From Oscillospiraceae bacterium (lineage in GTDB: Bacteria > Bacillota > Clostridia > Oscillospirales > Ruminococcaceae), in NCBI GenBank assembly GCA_017847885.1, contig JAGAUA010000056.1:1-48089 (forward strand): a stretch of 48,089 bases of DNA, in the 5' to 3' direction. The notes beneath the pieces were generated by a model that was not told the DNA's origin, did no database searches, and worked only from the letters and a program-made list of their open reading frames with translations. How positions within the stretch are numbered: the stretch's first letter is position 1; each line of letters begins with the position of its first letter. A program made the position numbers and the translations under genes. Of the stretch, positions 43,810 to 48,089 are shown in pieces.

Positions 43810-44205
43810 TTATCGTGATATCGCGGTCCTTATCATCGCGTAGTTGTTGTTGAGGTAATCCGTCAGCGCGCTGTACTGGTACTGAGCATCGGCAAGAGCG
43901 GTCTGCTCCTTTTCCATGTCGACGTTGTTGCCGTCCAGAATCTGATTGGTATTTGTCTCATATGTAGTGACCACGGAAAGCTTGGGGGGCGTTTCATTTT
44001 CGGGATGAAGGCTGTCCTCCGAGATGCCGTCGTGGTATCTGCACTTGCATTTTTCCTTTAAAATAAGCCCGAACTCAACGGTTTTCGCCTTAAAATCGGG
44101 GGTATCGCAGTTGGCGATATTATTTCTGATGACCTGCTGTTTATACCATGTTGCGTCCAGAGCCTGTTCCGCAAGCACATGGGTCGCATTATCGAAAAGT
44201 CCCAT
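43810..44205 (-). CDS. flgB: Flagellar proximal rod protein FlgB
   Basis: 131 residues. The rod signature is ATWYKQQVIRNNIANCDTPDFKAKTVEF, and the C-terminal motif is DMEKEQTALADAQYQYSALTDYLNNNYAMIRTAIS. It is the first gene of the flagellar cluster; everything down to cheD (18538) runs in the same direction with short gaps. AAGGAAGG lies just before ATG. Confidence 0.95.
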   Translation of the reverse strand: MGLFDNATHVLAEQALDATWYKQQVIRNNIANCDTPDFKAKTVEFGLILKEKCKCRYHDGISEDSLHPENETPPKLSVVTTYETNTNQILDGNNVDMEKEQTALADAQYQYSALTDYLNNNYAMIRTAISR

Positions 44206-44328
44206 AAAAGCCTTCCTTTCCCAAAAGCTTCAGATAACATATCAATGTAACGGAAAGCGTTTAACTCTCCATTTTTTACCATATAATTGAGCGTACCACA
44301 GCTTTAATGCGATAATTACTCAATAATA

Positions 44329-44357
44329 AGTATAACTCATTTACAAAAAAAAAACAA
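44329..44357 (-). promoter_or_regulatory. Candidate promoter of the flagellar operon
   Basis: On the minus strand: -35 TTGTTT (44357-44352), 17-bp spacer, -10 TATACT (44334-44329), about 120 bp before flgB. The gap 44206-44748 is AT-rich, has no gene, and holds this site plus the divergent promoter of the PocR gene. No clear sigma-28 site or riboswitch was recognised in it. Confidence 0.4.
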
Positions 44358-44652
44358 GGGGATAATAAAATTAAATCCAAAGTTTTTGTAAAAAAATTAA
44401 CGATATTTCTATTAAAATTTCCTAAACCTCACAAAGATACGCACGCAGTAACAAACTTATGCTGCTATTTCGGGCATATATTTGTTAAGATTGCACAAAT
44501 AAATCCTTTTATACCGTCGGGAATACACGTAGATTGTTTATACAAAATGTTAAGCTGTTACCAATTTATTCACATATATACGCGGCTTTTCGGCTTCCCT
44601 CGGACTGTCTCCAAAAATACGGCGCAAAAGTGATTTTTGTTGCATATGCCAA

Positions 44653-44681
44653 TTGCTTTAAAAGGAAGAATATGCTATACT
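44653..44681 (+). promoter_or_regulatory. Promoter of the PocR / GGDEF-EAL operon
   Basis: -35 TTGCTT (44653-44658), 17-bp spacer ending in TGC (extended -10), -10 TATACT (44676-44681). The leader contains GGTATGC (44692-44698) and its complement GCATACC (44714-44720) as a 7-bp hairpin just ahead of the ribosome site. Confidence 0.7.
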
Positions 44682-44748
44682 TATTTTAAATAGGTATGCG
44701 GCTGTGCTTTTCTGCATACCGATGATCTCCCTTATTGGAGGTGTTGAC

Positions 44749-45993
44749 ATGAAAAAAATCGTTCTCACGGAATTGATAGACCCCGACGTGCTCCAACAGA
44801 TACAGGACGGCTTTTCAAAATATACGGGCATGGCAGCGCTTACCGCCGATGCCGACGGCGCACCCGTGACCAGGGGCAGCGGTTTTACCTGCTTCTGTAC
44901 GGAGCTTATTCGCAAATCGGAAAAGGGCTTTGCTCGCTGCGCCGAATGTGACCGAAGCGGTGCGCTGAAAACCCTTGAAAGCGGAAAGCCTGCGGTGTAT
45001 ACCTGCCACGCGGGGCTTACGGACTATGCCGCACCGATAATGGTGGACGGTTGTTTTATCGGCAGCTTTATCGGCGGTCAGGTCAGAATTGAAGATATCG
45101 ACAGGGAGAAATTCAGAAAATATGCCGAGGAGCTTGGCATTGACCCCGATGTGTATATCCGCGAGGCGGAAAATACCTGCCGTCTTTCCCGTGAGGATGT
45201 GGAAAAAGCGGCGGAGTTTCTCTCCGTTATCGCAAAGATACTGTCCGAGACGGCTTATAACAGCTACAAGGCGCTGGAAACAAGCCGAAAGCACGAGGCT
45301 GCGGCGCGCTCCCAGACCAACTTCATGCTTAGCCTTATAAACGACATTCAGGACAATATGGGCGAATGGATGGACGCCTTCAACTATAATTACAACAGCG
45401 ACGATACCGCCAAAACCAAGGAGATAATGTACAACCTTTACAGGAAAAGCTCCGAGGTATATTCCCTTATCGGCGAGTCGGTGGAATACATAAGCACCGC
45501 AGGAGAAAACTTTGAGCTTACCGAAACTGCCTATAACGTGAGGCTGCTTGCCTCCAAAGTGGAAAGCTCCATGTCTTCCATTATCCCCGGATCGGAAACA
45601 AAGATAACCGTGGACGAAAACGTTCCCGAAGTGCTTTTCGGTGACCCGGGACGTATCGGTCAGATACTCGGCAAGCTTATCTCATACAGCATAAGAACCT
45701 CCGAAGGCGGCAGAGTATCTGTGGAGGTATCATGCAGCCGCGAGGGCTACACGATGTACCTTATATTAAAGGTAAGCGGCACGGGCAAGGCTGTTTCGGA
45801 GGATACGCTGGACGTTCTGCGCAGCTGTTTCTGCGGAGAGCAAGGCGCTTCCGACGCGGCGGATATCAAGAAAACAGGCTTGTCCATCGTTCACCTGCTT
45901 CTGAGACAAATGTCGGGAAGCATAAACATCGGCAGCAAGGAAAACTGCGGTGCGGTCTTTACCGTCCGTCTGCCGCAGCTTGAAATAAAATAA
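44749..45993 (+). CDS. PocR-domain sensor with degenerate histidine kinase core
   Basis: 414 residues, no membrane helix. Residues 1-165 form a PocR sensor domain with its cysteines C48, C50, C64, C67 and C86 (FTCFC ... CAEC ... TCHAGL). PocR domains are thought to bind small ligands, such as propanediol-like molecules or hydrocarbon derivatives. A helical dimerisation region follows; the usual phospho-histidine is replaced by asparagine (N198 in SLINDIQ). In the ATPase-like half both N-box asparagines are missing (K309, Y313) and the G1-box aspartate is glycine (G344 in VSGTGKA). It looks like a sensory pseudokinase. ATG at 44749 has GGAGG 7 bp upstream. The next gene starts 13 bp later. Confidence 0.8.
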   Translation: MKKIVLTELIDPDVLQQIQDGFSKYTGMAALTADADGAPVTRGSGFTCFCTELIRKSEKGFARCAECDRSGALKTLESGKPAVYTCHAGLTDYAAPIMVDGCFIGSFIGGQVRIEDIDREKFRKYAEELGIDPDVYIREAENTCRLSREDVEKAAEFLSVIAKILSETAYNSYKALETSRKHEAAARSQTNFMLSLINDIQDNMGEWMDAFNYNYNSDDTAKTKEIMYNLYRKSSEVYSLIGESVEYISTAGENFELTETAYNVRLLASKVESSMSSIIPGSETKITVDENVPEVLFGDPGRIGQILGKLISYSIRTSEGGRVSVEVSCSREGYTMYLILKVSGTGKAVSEDTLDVLRSCFCGEQGASDAADIKKTGLSIVHLLLRQMSGSINIGSKENCGAVFTVRLPQLEIK

Positions 45994-46006
45994 GGAGAGT
46001 GGGCTT

Positions 46007-47671
46007 ATGGCTTTTGATATTGCGGAATATTCGGCCGCTATGGACGAATTTGTACTCAAAATGGAAAAGCTGGACAGCGAGATCCACCCTGAAATACCGG
46101 GCGCTATCGGCAGAGTTTGCCGCGCGCTGAGAATTGCAAAGCTTGAATATACCCTTTACGAAATGGACAGGGGCGCCATCGTCAGCGAGGGAAAGTCGTT
46201 TACGGCGTATGCCTCGGGCGTTCACGACAATGAACGGGCGCATACTATAAAGGAGACCACAGGCAACGGAAGCATTGTGGTGTACGGCTTTTACCCCCGT
46301 TCGGGAGCAGAGGACTGGAGTCCTGCCGAGCTTGAAAGGATAACAATTCTTGAAAAGACGCTTTTTACCTTCCTCGGCAAGATACGTACCTCAAAATTTG
46401 CCGAGCAGCTTCTTTACCACGACGCCGACCTTGATATACACAGCCTCAATTACATGATGAGAGCCTTGGGCCCCATGATAGCCAAAGGGGAAGCGGTGCG
46501 GTACGGAGCGTGCTATTTCAACCTGAAAAGCTTTTCCCTTGTCAACAGTCAGCTTGGCAGAAGAGCGGGAACAGGTGTCATGAAAGCCTTTGTACACGGG
46601 CTTCAAGATCTGTTCGGCGGAAGAGGATTTGTGTTTAGGATAGGCGGCGACAATTTCGGCGCGCTTTTTCCCAAGGAATGTCTGGAACAGGTCAAGGAAT
46701 ACCTTTGCGGCACGATAATCAACGTGGAGCATACCCGTCAAAAGCGTGTAAACATCAGCGCCCATGCAGGCTACTACATGATAGATGACGAATGTAAAAC
46801 GCCCTCCGACGTTATGGATAAGATCAGCGCTGCGGCAAATATTGCGAAAAAAACGCCTAATACCCCTTACGTATTTTTCGACAACGCCGTGCGTCATAGG
46901 GTCGAGGACATGAAAATGGTGGAGGGACTTTTCCCCGGAGCCATTGAAAACGAGGAATTTCTCGTTTATTACCAGCCTAAGGTGCGGCTTAACGATTACA
47001 CCTTGATAGGCGCGGAGGCGCTTTGCCGCTGGAAGCACGACGGCGAGATAATTGCTCCGTTCCGCTTTATACCCATTCTCGAACGCGGACGCAATATCTG
47101 CACCCTCGACTTTTATATGCTTGAACACGTTTGCCGCGACATAAGAAAATGGCTTGACGAGGGGCGGAAGGTGGTAACGGTTTCCGTAAACCTTTCAAGA
47201 GTTCATTTGGGGGATATGGACCTGCTTGACCGTATCATCAAGATAATTGACAAGTACAGCGTACCCCATCAGTACATAGAAATTGAGCTTACGGAGACGA
47301 CCACGGACGTGGATTTCACCGAGCTGAAAAAGGTAGTCTCGGGGCTTAACATACAGGGGATACGCACCTCTGTTGACGATTTCGGCATAGGCTATTCCTC
47401 CCTTAACCTTATCCGTGAGCTGCCGTGGAATACGCTAAAGATAGACAAAAGCTTTCTTCCTTCGGACAACGAGGAAGAGGCGCAGCGCAAGTGCGTGCTG
47501 CTGAAATATCTTATTGCAATGGCGCAGAATTTGGGGCTTGAGTGCATAGCCGAGGGTGTTGAGACCATAGACCAGATAGCGCTTCTCAAGGAAAACAACT
47601 GCTTCAACGCTCAGGGCTTCTATTTTGACAAGCCCTTGCCGGCGGAGGAATTTTCGGAAAAGCTTCTTTAA
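46007..47671 (+). CDS. GGDEF-EAL protein, probable c-di-GMP phosphodiesterase
   Basis: 554 residues, cytoplasmic. Residues 1-130 are an uncharacterised N-terminal region. A GGDEF domain (about 135-295) follows, in which the signature is GGDNF (213-217), losing the catalytic glutamate, and the substrate-site aspartate is also changed (FNLKSF), so cyclase activity is unlikely. The EAL domain (about 305-554) keeps its set: E337-A-L, N395 in SVNLS, the ELTE segment near 427-430, D457-D458-F-G, K478 in LKID, and E516/E519 in AEGVE. It should hydrolyse c-di-GMP. It is co-transcribed with the PocR pseudokinase, which may control it, and is divergent from the flagellar operon, where lower c-di-GMP would favour motility. 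Confidence 0.9.
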   Translation: MAFDIAEYSAAMDEFVLKMEKLDSEIHPEIPGAIGRVCRALRIAKLEYTLYEMDRGAIVSEGKSFTAYASGVHDNERAHTIKETTGNGSIVVYGFYPRSGAEDWSPAELERITILEKTLFTFLGKIRTSKFAEQLLYHDADLDIHSLNYMMRALGPMIAKGEAVRYGACYFNLKSFSLVNSQLGRRAGTGVMKAFVHGLQDLFGGRGFVFRIGGDNFGALFPKECLEQVKEYLCGTIINVEHTRQKRVNISAHAGYYMIDDECKTPSDVMDKISAAANIAKKTPNTPYVFFDNAVRHRVEDMKMVEGLFPGAIENEEFLVYYQPKVRLNDYTLIGAEALCRWKHDGEIIAPFRFIPILERGRNICTLDFYMLEHVCRDIRKWLDEGRKVVTVSVNLSRVHLGDMDLLDRIIKIIDKYSVPHQYIEIELTETTTDVDFTELKKVVSGLNIQGIRTSVDDFGIGYSSLNLIRELPWNTLKIDKSFLPSDNEEEAQRKCVLLKYLIAMAQNLGLECIAEGVETIDQIALLKENNCFNAQGFYFDKPLPAEEFSEKLL

Positions 47672-47675
47672 TATG

Positions 47676-47716
47676 AAAAATCGCTGTAAAACAAAGCCGT
47701 TTTGCAGCGATTTTTT
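47676..47716 (+). terminator. Terminator of the PocR / GGDEF-EAL operon
   Basis: AAAATCGCTGTAAAAC (47677-47692) pairs with GTTTTGCAGCGATTTT (47699-47714) with one G-T wobble, loop AAAGCC, then TT. It is 5 bp after the stop. Confidence 0.85.
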
Positions 47717-47740
47717 GTAGGGGACGGGGCTCCCGTCCCG
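47716..47740 (+). repeat. Mini-palindrome with TGTAGGGG end, copy 10
   Basis: Stem GGGACGGG (47721-47728) with CCCGTCCC (47732-47739), loop GCT. It starts right at the terminator's T run. It is followed by direct ACTATTCACTT repeats (47750-47760, 47771-47781). Confidence 0.8.
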
Positions 47741-47781
47741 ATGTTATTCACTATTCACTTTTCTCTTTTCACTATTCACTT

Positions 47782-48032
47782 AAACAATAATTTAGCGGTG
47801 TAACATTTTGTATGGCATCAGCGAAGCGACATTAGCTGGTCCAGCGCAGCCGCGCTGGTCAGGTGTCCAGAGGGCTGAAAGCCCTTTGGTCGCTCTCCGC
47901 AGAGAGCGAAACTCCTGCTTGCGCCCGCAGGCGCTGCCTGAGAAGCGCTCTGCAAGGTTGAATTTTGCAGCGGCAAGCTGCAAAAGAAGGACGCTCTGTA
48001 AGAGAGAGCGTCCTTAACCACGGCGCAAGCCG
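47782..48032 (-). repeat. Hairpin-string element A' (inverted copy of element A)
   Basis: The inner tail AAACAATAATTTAGCG (47782-47797) is followed by a region whose reverse complement matches 104-298. Hairpins here have arms 47963-47971/47977-47985 and 47987-47997/48005-48015, with base-paired differences from element A. The next module, CGGC-GCAA-GCCG at 48021-48032, differs from A's first module (AAGCAGC). An open frame at 47818-48057 is regarded as accidental. The remaining bases to 48089 show nothing identifiable. Confidence 0.85.
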
Positions 48033-48089
48033 TTGCCGTTCTATCCCACCTAAACAAAGTTATCGTGTCAAAAACGTGCCACCGGCACG

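Noticed and set aside
44206..44748. Riboswitch or c-di-GMP aptamer upstream of flgB or of the PocR gene
   Set aside because: Only short unstructured or simple hairpins (e.g. 44692-44720) are visible. The conserved blocks of GEMM-type aptamers could not be found.

Overview
The window looks like chromosome from a motile, anaerobic Gram-positive Clostridia, most likely of the Oscillospirales/Ruminococcaceae type. The basis is the flagellar gene order (flgB ... fliM-fliY-cheY-fliO-P-Q-R-flhB-flhA-fliA ... cheC-cheD), the use of FliY, FlbD, CheC and CheD, strong AGGAGG ribosome sites, extended -10 promoters, frequent TTG/GTG starts and a base composition near 50 percent GC. The species cannot be named from the sequence.

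Layout. Positions 1-17.8 kb hold a mixed set of housekeeping, envelope and hypothetical genes: an epimerase-like dehydratase, a radical SAM enzyme, a large secreted fibronectin-III protein, sfsA coupled to a tiny DUF6472-type gene, a PilZ-ParA-ComFB-like operon, a putative papain-like hydrolase with a membrane protein, a DUF1444-like / leucine-rich-repeat / transglutaminase / SDR series, and a histidine phosphatase. A MazF-type toxin without an adjacent antitoxin follows at 18.1 kb. Positions 18.5-44.2 kb, all on the minus strand, are one compact flagellar-chemotaxis cluster of 29 genes read from flgB down to cheD. It encodes the rod, MS ring, export apparatus, hook and cap, switch, stator, sigma factor and the CheY-P phosphatases FliY and CheC. 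Positions 44.7-47.7 kb, divergent from the flagellar operon, carry a two-gene operon: a PocR-sensor protein with a degenerate histidine-kinase core, and a GGDEF-EAL protein with a broken GGDEF site and an intact EAL site.

How it fits together. The cluster builds the flagellum. The divergent EAL protein probably lowers c-di-GMP. The PilZ protein, and perhaps the ComFB-like protein (a family reported to bind cyclic dinucleotides), may read that signal; they flank a Soj-like ParA ATPase in one operon. This suggests a local c-di-GMP/positioning module tied to motility, which is an inference.

The most unusual feature is the intergenic DNA. Several gaps are filled with strings of short, near-perfect hairpins. 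One roughly 250-bp string occurs at both ends of the window in inverted orientation, and its hairpin arms differ only by compensatory base-pair changes while loops differ in orientation. A related-looking string sits between fliQ and fliR inside the flagellar operon. About ten small palindromes with TGTAGGGG / CCCG ends, whose arms also vary in a paired way, are scattered outside genes. No rRNA, tRNA, CRISPR array or transposase was seen.
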